A stretch of DNA of 43,505 nucleotides, taken from positions 1 to 43,505 of the forward strand of contig JAJRRR010000266.1 of NCBI GenBank assembly GCA_024279285.1, read 5' to 3'. The notes under the pieces are model-generated. The model was not told where the DNA came from. It did no database searches and worked only from the letters and a program-made list of their open reading frames with translations. This document shows, in pieces, positions 1 through 9,656 of this stretch. The DNA is from Planctomycetota bacterium (GTDB taxonomy: Bacteria; Planctomycetota; Planctomycetia; Pirellulales; S012-138). The stretch's first letter is position 1, and each line of letters starts with the position of its first letter. The position numbers were made by a program, and so were the translations under genes.

Positions 1-438
1 GGGCTGCGTCAAGTGGGAGTGGCCGTGGATCGGGATGCTCGGGCCGCCGGAGAGCCTAAGTACACCTTCAAACGGCTACTCAAGCTCGCCTTTGACGGAC
101 TGTTGGGTTTTTCGCTCAAGCCCCTGCGGGGGGTTGCTCTGCTGGGGATGGTCGTCTTGGGAACAAGCGTTTTGGCCCTCGGAGGGATGTTGCTTATGTG
201 GCTTTTCCGGGGCGATGCTCCAGCGGGGGCGTGGGGATGGCTGGCTTTGCTGGTGTTGGGGCAAAGTGGGTTGCAACTTCTGGCCCTGGGGGTGGTGGGT
301 GAATATGTAGGCCGGATTTATCGGGCCATAAAAAATCGGCCGGTCTTCCTGGTGGACCGGCTCGTGGGTGTGCATCAGCCGCAACCCTGGCCCCAGCACT
401 TGGCCTTTCCACCCACGGAGTTGCGCCAGGCGGCTTAA
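1..438 (+). CDS. C-terminal part of polyprenol-phosphate glycosyltransferase family 2 protein (GtrB/ArnC/DPM1-like), 5' truncated by window edge
   Basis: Frame is open to the window start; two hydrophobic TM segments followed by GEYVGRIYRAIKNRPVFLVDRL, typical of the C-terminus of membrane GT2 proteins. Confidence 0.75.
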   Translation, partial: GLRQVGVAVDRDARAAGEPKYTFKRLLKLAFDGLLGFSLKPLRGVALLGMVVLGTSVLALGGMLLMWLFRGDAPAGAWGWLALLVLGQSGLQLLALGVVGEYVGRIYRAIKNRPVFLVDRLVGVHQPQPWPQHLAFPPTELRQAA

Positions 439-704
439 GCCGGAGCCGACGCTGCTTCCTCACTCTCCACTTGGCTTACCCGACGATAGCCCAGCGACTT
501 GATGATCTGAAGCAACTCCTCGTAAGTGACGAACCGTCGGTGGTGCATCAGCTTGTAGCTATCTATGGCCAAGGCCAGCTCTTTAGCTTCTGGAGACAAT
601 TCCCCGTAGCTATTGCCAAACTGACGACGCTCGTAAGGGAGCTTCTCCGACGGTGTGTGCTGACGCCGACGATCCACAAAACCGGGCGAAAAACCTGTAG
701 CCAT
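435..704 (-). CDS. small hypothetical protein (about 89 aa)
   Basis: ORF 435..857; start MATGFSPGFVDRRRQ at 704 preferred because of upstream GGAG (ccagcaggagagcggttATG); stop interlocks with the preceding convergent gene. Confidence 0.65.
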   Translation of the reverse strand: MATGFSPGFVDRRRQHTPSEKLPYERRQFGNSYGELSPEAKELALAIDSYKLMHHRRFVTYEELLQIIKSLGYRRVSQVESEEAASAPA

Positions 705-905
705 AACCGCTCTCCTGCTGGAACCACCTCCTCGTGCTCCGACTCTCCCATCCCACCTGACACCTGCCCCGTAGAACCCTAGCTCACACACCCCCCGGAG
801 GCAAACTACTTGACCGAAGAACTTTCCGAGAGACCTCCCCGGCAGGCCAGAGAGCAAGTTTTGGGAAAACTTTGCTGCTCGTAAGAGGAGCCAGCAGGGA
901 AAGGC

Positions 906-1529
906 TCATTCGGGTTCTTCTTCGGTCCCAGCAGTTGGGGAGGGGCTGCGGCGCGAGTAATAGGCCAGATAGCTCAAGGCCACCAAGTCATAAAGCCCGT
1001 GGACTACCACCGGCACCAACAGGTTCTCAAAGTAAAAGAACAACCAGCCCAAGTAGATTCCCACTCCCGTGGCCAGCAGAAAATAGAATCGGTTCAAAGC
1101 ATGTGCGGCTCCAAAAGCTGCCGCCGCCACGAGGATAGCTGGCCAGAGCCCCAGGTGCTCCTGAAGCCAGCTTTGCAACACGCCCCGAAATAGGGCCTCC
1201 TCGCCCAATCCAGCAAGTGCCGAAAGCATCAGCAGATCCAGCCAGTTGCCTTGACGCAAAATGGGACCAAGGTGGCGAAGCATAAACTGCACCAGTTCCT
1301 GCACCGGGGGAGGGTTCCACCACCATAGCAGGGCAGCCCCCAGCACCAGCGGCACCGTGGCCCCCACCGACCAGGCCCAAGCCGAGCCGGTGCTCTGGAT
1401 CATGCCCGGGACATCCATGCCCAACACCCAACCAATCCCCCAAGCGGTCAAGGCCATGCCCCCTTCTACCACAGCTCCGGCCACCCGAATCTGCTGACAC
1501 GCCAGACGATCTTCTTCAGCCAAGCTCAC
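906..1529 (-). CDS. CPBP family intramembrane metalloprotease (CAAX protease/Abi-like)
   Basis: GLGEEALFRGVLQ (EExxxR), FGAAHALN and VVVHGLYD motifs within a multi-TM protein. Confidence 0.88.
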   Translation of the reverse strand: MSLAEEDRLACQQIRVAGAVVEGGMALTAWGIGWVLGMDVPGMIQSTGSAWAWSVGATVPLVLGAALLWWWNPPPVQELVQFMLRHLGPILRQGNWLDLLMLSALAGLGEEALFRGVLQSWLQEHLGLWPAILVAAAAFGAAHALNRFYFLLATGVGIYLGWLFFYFENLLVPVVVHGLYDLVALSYLAYYSRRSPSPTAGTEEEPE

Positions 1530-1681
1530 GACTGTTCCCCAAGAGCTGCGTCACAAACCCTCCCGCTAGGCGCGATCAGCCCAAAACCACTGCACTTGGA
1601 CAAGCTGGATTGCCATCAACTTAGCACATCTGGAAAGGGCTCGGGTAGCCTAAGCGCTGGGAGAGTGGACAAAAGGAGCAA

Positions 1682-2671
1682 CTATTGGGCCAGAGCCCAT
1701 CCCAGTGCTCCCAAAGCCACAAGCACCAAGGCGACGAAGGCCCCTGCCAGAGTGACTTTCCACCAAGAGATGGGAGCCGTGCCTGTACATCGGCCTGTTT
1801 GACCATTGACCAAAAACCGATACACCCGATCCCGATAGCGATAGGCCATAATCCACACGGGCAACAGCACTGGTCGGCTGCTCATGCCGGTGACCAGGAC
1901 ATTGACATGGACATTTCGGGCCCTGCCGGGAACTAAAGCGGTGCAGGCTTGGTACTCTAGCTGTTCAAGGCTTTGTCGGGCTTGGGGTCGGGCGTGTCTT
2001 CGGGGCAAAGCGAACGGCTCCACCGAGACGGCGGAAAAGTCCACCTTGTTGGGGGGAACGGCTTTCGCAAGGTCAAAAGGACACAAGGCTTGCGTCTCTT
2101 CTTGCGAAAGCGCTCCGCTGGCCCCCACCAGCAGGTTCCGATACTCTCCCTGGTTCTCTCCGGAGATCGGATACCAATCGGCCCGAGCCCCAGCAGGAGT
2201 GCAAGAAGTGTCGGCTGTCCAATAGGTGTGCACCCGAGCTTCAAAGACCCAATAAGGCAGGTAAACTGGCATGATTTTGATAAGCTGGGCCTGTTGGGTA
2301 AGATCCCCCGGTCTCCAGAACCCTTGGGAAAGCCATTTCAACAGGGCCTGTTGGGCCTGGGAGGGGTTGATCTGAAAGGGCACGACCAGCTCTGGGGCCA
2401 GAGTTCGTTGACGGGGTTGTTCCAGCAGCTTCACCGAGCCGCAGAAGGGGCATCTGAGGGCTTGCTCTCGGGCACTGTAGCTCATTGCGGCCCCACAGCT
2501 TTGGCATTCAAATGCCACCAAAGAGGGGGCGGCTGACCGTGTCCGAGGCTCTTGTTTCCCCGGAGCTTCGGTCCCACAGTTGGCGCAGAACAAATCCTCC
2601 TCGTCCAGCAGTGAGCCACAGACCGAGCACCGACTTTGCGTGGCCGATTCAAATTCCACCGGTTCGCTCAT
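1682..2671 (-). CDS. zinc-ribbon domain membrane protein
   Basis: CSVCG..FCANCG and CQSCG..CPFCG zinc-ribbon pairs at the N-terminus; C-terminal TM; MSEPVE start at 2671 (longer ORF to 2716). Confidence 0.75.
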   Translation of the reverse strand: MSEPVEFESATQSRCSVCGSLLDEEDLFCANCGTEAPGKQEPRTRSAAPSLVAFECQSCGAAMSYSAREQALRCPFCGSVKLLEQPRQRTLAPELVVPFQINPSQAQQALLKWLSQGFWRPGDLTQQAQLIKIMPVYLPYWVFEARVHTYWTADTSCTPAGARADWYPISGENQGEYRNLLVGASGALSQEETQALCPFDLAKAVPPNKVDFSAVSVEPFALPRRHARPQARQSLEQLEYQACTALVPGRARNVHVNVLVTGMSSRPVLLPVWIMAYRYRDRVYRFLVNGQTGRCTGTAPISWWKVTLAGAFVALVLVALGALGWALAQ

Positions 2672-2829
2672 GCTGATTGCCTTGCTGGCCAGGGGTTGGC
2701 GGAAGTCGGAATACATTCATTATCACCAAAAATCCACCCTGTGCGAAACCTTGGCGTGGCCATGGGGTTTAATGAAACAGAAGGGCTTCAAGGCACAGTG
2801 CCCCTTTGATACCGGAAGGAAAGGCGTTT

Positions 2830-4443
2830 ATGCACCGGTGGCAAGCGTTTTGGACGGCAGCAATTTTGGCACTTGGCTCTCTGACACTGCAAGCAGCTCA
2901 GCCTCCCAATCCGGCTGTGGTTGCCCGCCAAGTGGATCAGCTCCTCCAGGAAGAACTGCCCGAGCTAAGCTCCGTTGCTCAAGGCCGGTGTGATGATGCC
3001 ACTTTTTTGCGCCGGGTGTATTTGGATCTGGTGGGCCGGGCTCCCACGGCGGATGAGATTAGCTGGTTTTTGTTGGACACTTCTCCCGACAAACGGCGGC
3101 AAGTGGTTGCCGAACTGTTGAACAGCCCCGAGTATGGACAACACTGGGCCGGATACTGGCGGGATGTGGTGTTTTATCGGGCCAGTGATCCTCGGGCCAG
3201 AGTGGGCGTGGAGTCGTTTGAACGCTTCATGGCCGAAGCGCTGAACCGCAATGTTTCCTGGGACAAGATCGCCACAGAGATCATTACAGCCACGGGAGAT
3301 GTGCGTCAGCGTGGGGCCACAGGCTTGATCCTGGCCCAAATGGGCGATGCTGAGCTGATCGCAGCCGAAGTGTCGCGGATTTTCTTGGGCATTCAGGTCC
3401 AATGCGCCCAGTGCCACGATCATCCCACCGACCGCTGGCGACGGCAGCAATTCCACGAATTGGCTGCGTTCTTCCCCAGAACCAAAATCCGTCCCATGCG
3501 AACTGCTCAAGGGCGCACCTTTGTGGTCTTTTCGCTGGAGCGACCGGTGCGAGGGCGCCGCCGGCTGCGATGGCGCCTGGAACACTACATGCCTGATCTG
3601 AACAATCCTCAGGCTGAAGGCACTCTGATGCGTCCTAAGTTCTTCCTCACCGGAAGGTCGCTTCCCCCGGGAACTCCAGACTTGGTGCGACGGCGCACGC
3701 TGGCCCAATGGATCACTTCCCCTCGCAATCGGTGGTTTGCCAAAGCGTTTGTCAATCGGATGTGGTATGAGCTGGTAGGCCGAGGATTTTACGAGCCGGT
3801 TGACGACCTGGGTCCGGACCGCAAGCCCGTCGCTCCTCGCACTTTGAATCGTCTTTGCCGAGGGTTCATTGACTCCGGCTATAACATCAAATGGCTGATG
3901 GCAGTCATCTGCACCACGGAGGCTTATCAGCGGGCATTGGGCCCTCAGGATTCAGCCCAACAGGTCGCTTTCGCCTCTGGCACAGCCACCCGGTTGCATG
4001 CGGATCAGGTGTGGCAAGTGCTTCGGGATTTGTTGCAGCCTGTGGCGGGCATTTCTCCGCGCCGGAACACGCCGGCGGGGCGAGCCCGACTGGTGGCCGC
4101 CGCCCGTAGACAATTCCGACAAATCTTTGGATTTGATCCCAGCACCCCTGCCGACGAAGTTCAAGGTTCCATCCCCCAAGCACTGTTTCTGATGAACAAC
4201 CCCTTCTTGCAACGAGTGATGAGTGCTCGCCCGGGGACCATGCTGGGTCAGTTGCTCCGCGAATTTCCCGACAATGAACCCGCTGTCAGAGAGCTTTATC
4301 TGCGAGTGTTGTCCCGAGAACCCAAGCCTTCCGAAATGGAAAAAGCGTTGGCCTACATTCACCAAGTGGGAGATCGGGCCGAGGCGTTTGAGGATCTGCT
4401 TTGGGCCCTGGTCAACTCCACCGAGTTCCTCCATCGCCGGTAG
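2830..4443 (+). CDS. DUF1549/DUF1553 domain-containing protein without an N-terminal PSCyt1 domain
   Basis: Signal-like N-terminus MHRWQAFWTAAIL; CAQCHDHPTDRW and RNRWFAKAFVNRMWYELVGRGF motifs; ORF opens at 2806. Confidence 0.85.
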   Translation: MHRWQAFWTAAILALGSLTLQAAQPPNPAVVARQVDQLLQEELPELSSVAQGRCDDATFLRRVYLDLVGRAPTADEISWFLLDTSPDKRRQVVAELLNSPEYGQHWAGYWRDVVFYRASDPRARVGVESFERFMAEALNRNVSWDKIATEIITATGDVRQRGATGLILAQMGDAELIAAEVSRIFLGIQVQCAQCHDHPTDRWRRQQFHELAAFFPRTKIRPMRTAQGRTFVVFSLERPVRGRRRLRWRLEHYMPDLNNPQAEGTLMRPKFFLTGRSLPPGTPDLVRRRTLAQWITSPRNRWFAKAFVNRMWYELVGRGFYEPVDDLGPDRKPVAPRTLNRLCRGFIDSGYNIKWLMAVICTTEAYQRALGPQDSAQQVAFASGTATRLHADQVWQVLRDLLQPVAGISPRRNTPAGRARLVAAARRQFRQIFGFDPSTPADEVQGSIPQALFLMNNPFLQRVMSARPGTMLGQLLREFPDNEPAVRELYLRVLSREPKPSEMEKALAYIHQVGDRAEAFEDLLWALVNSTEFLHRR

Positions 4444-4485
4444 TTTGCAGGACCTTCCAGCCCGATTGGGGAAGGAGAATCCACA

Positions 4486-5778
4486 ATGGCTTGGCAACTG
4501 ATCGTTCAGGCCCGAGCTCGCAAAGACGGCACTTTCCACCGTCGTCAGTGGCTACGGATGGTGGGCACGGGAGCAGCGTTGAGCCCGATGCTGGGCTGGG
4601 CCGACTTTGTAGCCACTCGGGCCGACGAACTGAAAAAACGCAACAAACAGTGCATCCTGCTTTGGATGCAAGGCGGGCCCAGTCAGTTTGAAACCTGGGA
4701 TCCCAAGCCCCGGCACGCCAACGGTGGCTCCACCAAAGCAATTTCAACCCAAGTGCCCGGGGTGCACATAGCCGAGCATCTGCCCCAGTTGGCCAAACAA
4801 ATGCACCGCTTGGCGGTGATTCGCACGGTCAGCTCGCGCGAGGGGAGTCATCCTCGGGCCACGGCCCTGATGCACACCAGCTACCTGCCCACCCCGACGG
4901 TGAAGTATCCCTCCTTCGGGGCCGTGGTGGCTCAACAGTTGCCCAATCCTGAGTGTGAACTCCCGCCGGTGGTTCAAATCGGACGTCAGGGCACAGTGGC
5001 CGTAGGAGCCGGTTTTTTGGGTATGGAGTATGCCCCGTTCGTGGTTCCTCAGGCCGGCCAGCCCCCTCAAAATTCGCAGATATTGACTTCCGCCAGCCGG
5101 TTTCGTCGCCGATTGGGACTGCTGGAGGAGTTAGAAGAAGAATTTGCAAAAGAAGCTCCCCAACTGGTTCAAACCCATCGCCAGCTTTACCGTAAAACGG
5201 CCCGAATGATCCTCAGCCCGCAAATGGAAGCCTTCGACCTGTCCCAAGAACCTGACTCGGTCCGACGCCAGTACGGTCAAGGCAACTTTGCCAACGGGTG
5301 TCTGCTGGCCCGACGGCTCGTGGAGCGAGGAGTGCCGTTTGTGGAGGTTTCCTTGCCGGGTTGGGACACGCACAGCGACAACTTCCAACGCACCCCGCAG
5401 TTGTGCCGCCAGTTGGACCAGCCTTTTGCGGCTTTGCTGGAAGATCTGGACCGTCGGGGATTGCTGGAGCGGACGCTGGTCATCTGGATGGGCGAGTTTG
5501 GTCGCACGCCGCGGATCAATCCGCGCAGCGGTCGGGACCACTTTCCGCGAGCGTTTTCCGTGGCTCTGGCCGGAGCTGGCATCCGCGGGGGGGTGGTCAT
5601 CGGTCGTACCAGTGCGGATGGAGTCACGATTGAAGATCGCCCGGTGAGCGTGGCCGACCTGTTCCGCACCTTCTGCCGGGCATTGGAAATTGACGCGGAT
5701 CACGAGTACATGACCCCGATTGGGCGCCCCATCAAAATCGTTGATGGCGGCCAAGCCGTGGAGGAATTGTTCGGCTAA
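4486..5778 (+). CDS. DUF1501 domain-containing protein
   Basis: KQCILLWMQGGPSQFETWDPKP, GWDTHSDNF, VIWMGEFGRTPRINPRSGRDHFP; ggaaggag RBS; follows the DUF1549/1553 gene. Confidence 0.9.
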   Translation: MAWQLIVQARARKDGTFHRRQWLRMVGTGAALSPMLGWADFVATRADELKKRNKQCILLWMQGGPSQFETWDPKPRHANGGSTKAISTQVPGVHIAEHLPQLAKQMHRLAVIRTVSSREGSHPRATALMHTSYLPTPTVKYPSFGAVVAQQLPNPECELPPVVQIGRQGTVAVGAGFLGMEYAPFVVPQAGQPPQNSQILTSASRFRRRLGLLEELEEEFAKEAPQLVQTHRQLYRKTARMILSPQMEAFDLSQEPDSVRRQYGQGNFANGCLLARRLVERGVPFVEVSLPGWDTHSDNFQRTPQLCRQLDQPFAALLEDLDRRGLLERTLVIWMGEFGRTPRINPRSGRDHFPRAFSVALAGAGIRGGVVIGRTSADGVTIEDRPVSVADLFRTFCRALEIDADHEYMTPIGRPIKIVDGGQAVEELFG

Positions 5779-5802
5779 TCTCCCTGAACGAGAGCGGCCC
5801 TG

Positions 5803-5861
5803 TCCCACCGGGAGCACGCTTCTCCAGGTGTGCCCTCCCGGTGGGATCTGTTTTGGGTTTT
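5803..5861 (+). terminator. putative intrinsic terminator downstream of the DUF1501 gene
   Basis: Perfect 12-bp inverted repeat TCCCACCGGGAG (5803-5814) / CTCCCGGTGGGA (5835-5846) followed by T-rich tctgttttgggtttt. Confidence 0.65.
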
Positions 5862-6039
5862 GAGGCTTGGGTCTTGGGCAGGCCTGCGGCTTGAGCTGGG
5901 GATAGTCGTAGGGGGAAAGCTCGGAGGAGGCAGTGGAGGGATGAGGAAATGAGGCGGTGGGAGAGTACGCAGGAGCGAGGGGGTGGAGGGAATGAGGGAA
6001 GGAGCACAACGAGCCAACACGCCTTTCCTTCTACCAAGC

Positions 6040-6130
6040 GGCGAAACAAGAATCCGCGCCAATTTCCGCAAGATGCAACTCGTACACCGCACCCCGCAGG
6101 GCGCAAGTCGCACGCCGCAAGCCGACTCCC
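6040..6130 (+). repeat. dispersed intergenic repeat family 1, copy A
   Basis: ggcgaaacaagaatccgcgcc ... cgcagggcgcaagtcgcacgccgcaag; shares cgaaacaagaat core with copies at 11.6 and 28.5 kb. Confidence 0.7.
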
Positions 6131-6226
6131 GAAAAAAGGCACTTGGGCAACGGCTAAGACGGTTCCGCAAAGGGGGCAAAGCCGCCAGAATAAGCTGCAC
6201 ACACTCTTGGGCACAAAGGAACCCCC

Positions 6227-7834
6227 ATGGCAAGCTCCGATCAAGAACATCACACAGAATCCCCTGCTACTCGGCTTGTCCGGCTGTTGCGGGAAGCCGA
6301 CACGCCCGAGGCTCCCTTGGGCGACCCGGGAGCCCTGGCTTGGGAGTTAGGCTCGGCAGCGGCTTCCGATCCCTTGCCTGCCCTGGAAGCCTTAGTCCAC
6401 TTTCTTCGCTTGGGCCACCAGCCCCTGTCGCCAAAACAAAAGCACATCATTGAAGCCTTCTTGCAAGCCTTGGCCCAAGTGCGCATGCGTGCAGTACACG
6501 AGCAACGCATTGAGCCTTGGTCCGATCAGGCCGTGGAGTTGTTGGGGTTGTTGTATGGGCTGCTTCGGGATCAGGAAGCTGCGGCTCATTGGGTCCTTAC
6601 CCTTTTGGCCACCGACTCGGGCCAGCGAGCCCTGGGAACCTTTGCCGATCTTGTGGTCACCCAAGGCCCTCAGCATGCCCGAGCTTGCGACTTGGCATTC
6701 ATGCCGCTTTTCCTGCACCACAAATTGGACCACCAGGCACTCTTTCCTCGGCTGTGGGAAGCTCTGGACCGGCCTCACATGGTCGGGTGCATTCTGGATC
6801 TTGCCAATTATCTGTTCCGCAAGCAAATTACGCCGGAGCATGTGGGCCAGATGCGCAAAAAGGGGCTGTTGGAGCTTTATCGGGGATTGATCAACCACCT
6901 GGAAGACTTGCAAACCAACCCTCAAAAGTACGCCTCCGATACCCAAAAACTCCGCCAACTGCTCAACGAGTCGGTGCCTTTGGTTGTGTCGCTGACCGAT
7001 GCGATGGGCTTGTTGGGACTGGAGGACGCCCTGCCGTTGGTGCGTCGGGCAGCGGAGCTGAGCCACCGTCGCGTGCAGGCCGAAGCCGCCGCCGCTCTGG
7101 TCCGACTCGGAGACGAACAAGGCCAACAAATCCTCCAACAACTGCTCCACGAACCTGGGACCCGAAGACGAGCCATCGCCTATCTGAAAGAGTTGGGCCT
7201 GGAACACCTCATTCCCCAGGAGTGTTCCTCCCCGGAAGCTCTGGCCGAAGCAGAACTGGCCGAACATCTGGCTGACCCTCGCCAGGTGGGCATGGCTCCC
7301 ATGCACATGCGCCTGCTTGATCGTCGGCGGCTGGCGTGGCCCGGCTACCACCAACCCGTGGATTGCTACCTGTTTGAATTCCGCTACGAACTCCCTTCGC
7401 GGTCGTTTACTGGGGTGGGGATTGCCGGACCGGTGGTACATAGTTTTCTGGTAGATATGCAAGACTTGTCTCCTCGGGACATCTACGCAGCTTATGCAGG
7501 CTGGAGTGTAGAAGACCCTCACCTGGGCGAAGTGGCCGCTGAGGACTTCACCGATCAACAGGCCCAGCTTGCCCAGCAAGCTCAGCAGGAAATTGCCCAA
7601 CGCGGTTATGAGGAGGTTCGGGTGGTGAAGTTGGGCCAGTTTTACGGCCAGCAGGTACCGGTGGCCGTGGCGCGGCGTGGGGGGCAGTTGGGCGTGGTGG
7701 TTTGGGACGGCAAAGAACTCCTGTGGTTCCCGGCCACGGGAGGAGCCCGGCCCTTGGGCCCGAACGAAGCATGGCACATCTACAAAGGACGCCGCCTGCT
7801 GGACAGCTTCAACGGCCCTCAATGGTGGAGATAG
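6227..7834 (+). CDS. HEAT-repeat-like domain hypothetical protein
   Basis: ALPLVRRAAELSHRRVQAEAAAALVRLGDEQGQQILQQLL is HEAT-like; RBS upstream of ATG; 535 aa. Confidence 0.75.
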   Translation: MASSDQEHHTESPATRLVRLLREADTPEAPLGDPGALAWELGSAAASDPLPALEALVHFLRLGHQPLSPKQKHIIEAFLQALAQVRMRAVHEQRIEPWSDQAVELLGLLYGLLRDQEAAAHWVLTLLATDSGQRALGTFADLVVTQGPQHARACDLAFMPLFLHHKLDHQALFPRLWEALDRPHMVGCILDLANYLFRKQITPEHVGQMRKKGLLELYRGLINHLEDLQTNPQKYASDTQKLRQLLNESVPLVVSLTDAMGLLGLEDALPLVRRAAELSHRRVQAEAAAALVRLGDEQGQQILQQLLHEPGTRRRAIAYLKELGLEHLIPQECSSPEALAEAELAEHLADPRQVGMAPMHMRLLDRRRLAWPGYHQPVDCYLFEFRYELPSRSFTGVGIAGPVVHSFLVDMQDLSPRDIYAAYAGWSVEDPHLGEVAAEDFTDQQAQLAQQAQQEIAQRGYEEVRVVKLGQFYGQQVPVAVARRGGQLGVVVWDGKELLWFPATGGARPLGPNEAWHIYKGRRLLDSFNGPQWWR

Positions 7835-7837
7835 AAA

Positions 7838-7905
7838 CGCCGCACGACTCGCGCCCTGCGGCTTGCGGCGCGTGGGAACAAGCGCTGATTCTAGGTTCGG
7901 CGCTG
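7838..7905 (-). repeat. dispersed intergenic repeat family 1, copy B (inverted, degenerate)
   Basis: Reverse complement reads agcgccgaacctagaatcagcgct...cacgcgccgcaagccgcagggcgcgagtcg, aligning with copies A, C and D. Confidence 0.6.
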
Positions 7906-7939
7906 GAGGGCAAGTGGAGGCGTGTTTGCTCAACTCGCT

Positions 7940-7965
7940 CCCGCAACTGAAGCTGCGGGCTCGCC
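7940..7965 (+). repeat. 20-nt hairpin repeat (family 2) with CTCGCC tail
   Basis: CCCGCAACT-GA-AGCTGCGGG + CTCGCC; same layout as the 28.2-28.5 kb units; one stem mismatch. Confidence 0.7.
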
Positions 7966-8115
7966 AACGCTCGGCGCGCAGCTGGCGACCTGCGGCGGGA
8001 GCTTCCGCCCCGGTGCTGAAATCACATCTGGTGCGGAAGCACGGTGCATGCACGCGGTCTCATCTTTCTGCTTTGGTGGTGAAGGCCGAGCAGGTCGTCT
8101 TGATCTCTGTGAGTT

Positions 8116-8709
8116 TCACTCCAGCGGCTTGACCATGATGTTGCGATAACGGACCACCGAGCCTGGGTCGTGCTGCTGAAGGGCAATGTAGCCTTCGGTG
8201 TAGGTGTTGTTCTTGTCCACAAAGTCCACCACCACCTGACCGTTGACTTTGATGATGATGTGGTTTCCGCGCACGATCACATGCTGAGTGAACCACTTGT
8301 TGTCTTCCACCAATTGGCGGCGGACATCCACAAATCCGTAGAGGCTTCCGGTTTTGCGAGGATCGCGGTGGGTGTTGTTGACTTGGGCTTCGTATCCTTT
8401 GGGCCAACCGGGACCGAGTTGAGCCCGAAAATACATCCCCGAGTTCCCGCCAGGGTTGATCATCACCTCGGCTTTGAACTCAAAGTCTTTAAACTTGCGT
8501 TTGATGTAGAACAGGTGGCTTCGGGCCCCGCGACCCACGATCGCTCCGTTTTCCACAGTCCAGTTTTCCGGGCGTTCGTAAGCTTTCCATCCGTTGAGTG
8601 TGCGACCGTCAAAGAGACGAATCCAGCCGGGCTCGTCTGCCAGGGCAGTCCACGGAACGCATGCCGCCCAAGCTACCACTACCATCCAACCCAAGCGTGC
8701 AATTTTCAT
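8116..8709 (-). CDS. DUF1080 (3-keto-disaccharide hydrolase-like) secreted protein
   Basis: Signal peptide MKIARLGWMVVVAWAACVPWTALA; WIRLFDGRTLNGWKAY..W.VENGAIVG; NSGMYFRAQ; RBS ggagagccacaATG. Confidence 0.88.
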   Translation of the reverse strand: MKIARLGWMVVVAWAACVPWTALADEPGWIRLFDGRTLNGWKAYERPENWTVENGAIVGRGARSHLFYIKRKFKDFEFKAEVMINPGGNSGMYFRAQLGPGWPKGYEAQVNNTHRDPRKTGSLYGFVDVRRQLVEDNKWFTQHVIVRGNHIIIKVNGQVVVDFVDKNNTYTEGYIALQQHDPGSVVRYRNIMVKPLE

Positions 8710-8937
8710 TGTGGCTCTCCTTTTTGGGGAAACGGTGTTCGGGGGTCGTTTGTGGCCATTGTAGTCGGGCTGGCTCGTCGGCACAGCGCCCCCGGGGAGA
8801 TTCTTCTCCAAGGGCCGCATGTGTGCTGTGCTGTCCCTTTGCCCCAGTTTGACCTATGTCAAGGCATGTTCTACAGTTGCAATGACCGAAGCGCTCCCAG
8901 GCAAGCGTTTCTCCTCCTGAGGCCAAGGAGCACGAGC

Positions 8938-9114
8938 GTGAGCAGACTGTGGCTAGCACTACTGCGCGAGGAAGACGGCCCTACGGCGGTGGAATACGCG
9001 GCTTTGTTGGCTGTGATTTTCCTGGCTGTGGTGGGTGCCGTGGCTGCCGTGGGCCAACAAGCAGGCAATATGTTCCAAAATGCCACTGAGGAGCTTTCCA
9101 ACCACGGGCTGTAG
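8938..9114 (+). CDS. Flp/Fap-type (type IVb) pilin component, 58 aa, GTG start
   Basis: RLWLALLREEDGPTAVEYAALLAVIFLAVVGAVAAVG: G-X4-EY prepilin motif plus hydrophobic helix; aaggag RBS before GTG at 8938. Confidence 0.8.
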   Translation: MSRLWLALLREEDGPTAVEYAALLAVIFLAVVGAVAAVGQQAGNMFQNATEELSNHGL

Positions 9115-9131
9115 GGACAACGGCTCCTCTC

Positions 9132-9656
9132 CTACCGACGAGCAACAAACCGCTCGTAGAAAAGCAGCGCGCAGAGGGTCTTTGCGTCCCGAATCTCTCC
9201 CCGCGCCACCAGCTCCCAAACCTCCGACCAGGTGAGAATCCGCGTATGGAGCATTTCTCCGGCCTCGGGTCGGGCGGTTCCGGGAACCAATTGCGTGGCC
9301 ACGAACACCTCCATCCACTCGGTCATGATTCCCGGAGAGGTGTAGAACCCACACAAACGCTGGAGTCGTCCGGCTTGATAGCCGGTTTCTTCGGCCAGTT
9401 CGCGTTGAGCGGTTTGTAGGGGCGATTCGCCCGGCTCGCAGGTTCCGGCCGGCAGTTCCCAGAGATACTCCCCTGCTGCTGCCCGATAGTTCCGCAGCAG
9501 GCACACCCGATCATCGTCCACCAGGGGCACGATGGTCACCGCTCCCGGATGACGCACCAATTGGCGCTTGTGCTGCTTGCCATCGGGCGTTTGCACCTGA
9601 AGCTCCACCACATCAAACCGCATTCCCCGGAACACCACTTGCTGATCCATAACCAC
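9132..9656 (-). CDS. NUDIX hydrolase (ADP-ribose pyrophosphatase-like)
   Basis: Nudix box GTCEPGESPLQTAQRELAEETGY. Confidence 0.92.
   Translation of the reverse strand: MVMDQQVVFRGMRFDVVELQVQTPDGKQHKRQLVRHPGAVTIVPLVDDDRVCLLRNYRAAAGEYLWELPAGTCEPGESPLQTAQRELAEETGYQAGRLQRLCGFYTSPGIMTEWMEVFVATQLVPGTARPEAGEMLHTRILTWSEVWELVARGEIRDAKTLCALLFYERFVARR

Noticed and set aside
6392-8053. 553-aa minus-strand ORF, longer than the sense gene it opposes
   Set aside because: Antisense to the HEAT-repeat-like CDS; no recognisable domain or good RBS; long antisense ORFs are expected from this codon bias.
8170-9114. 314-aa plus-strand ORF
   Set aside because: The first part is antisense to the DUF1080 gene; only the last 58 codons (Flp pilin) have coding support.
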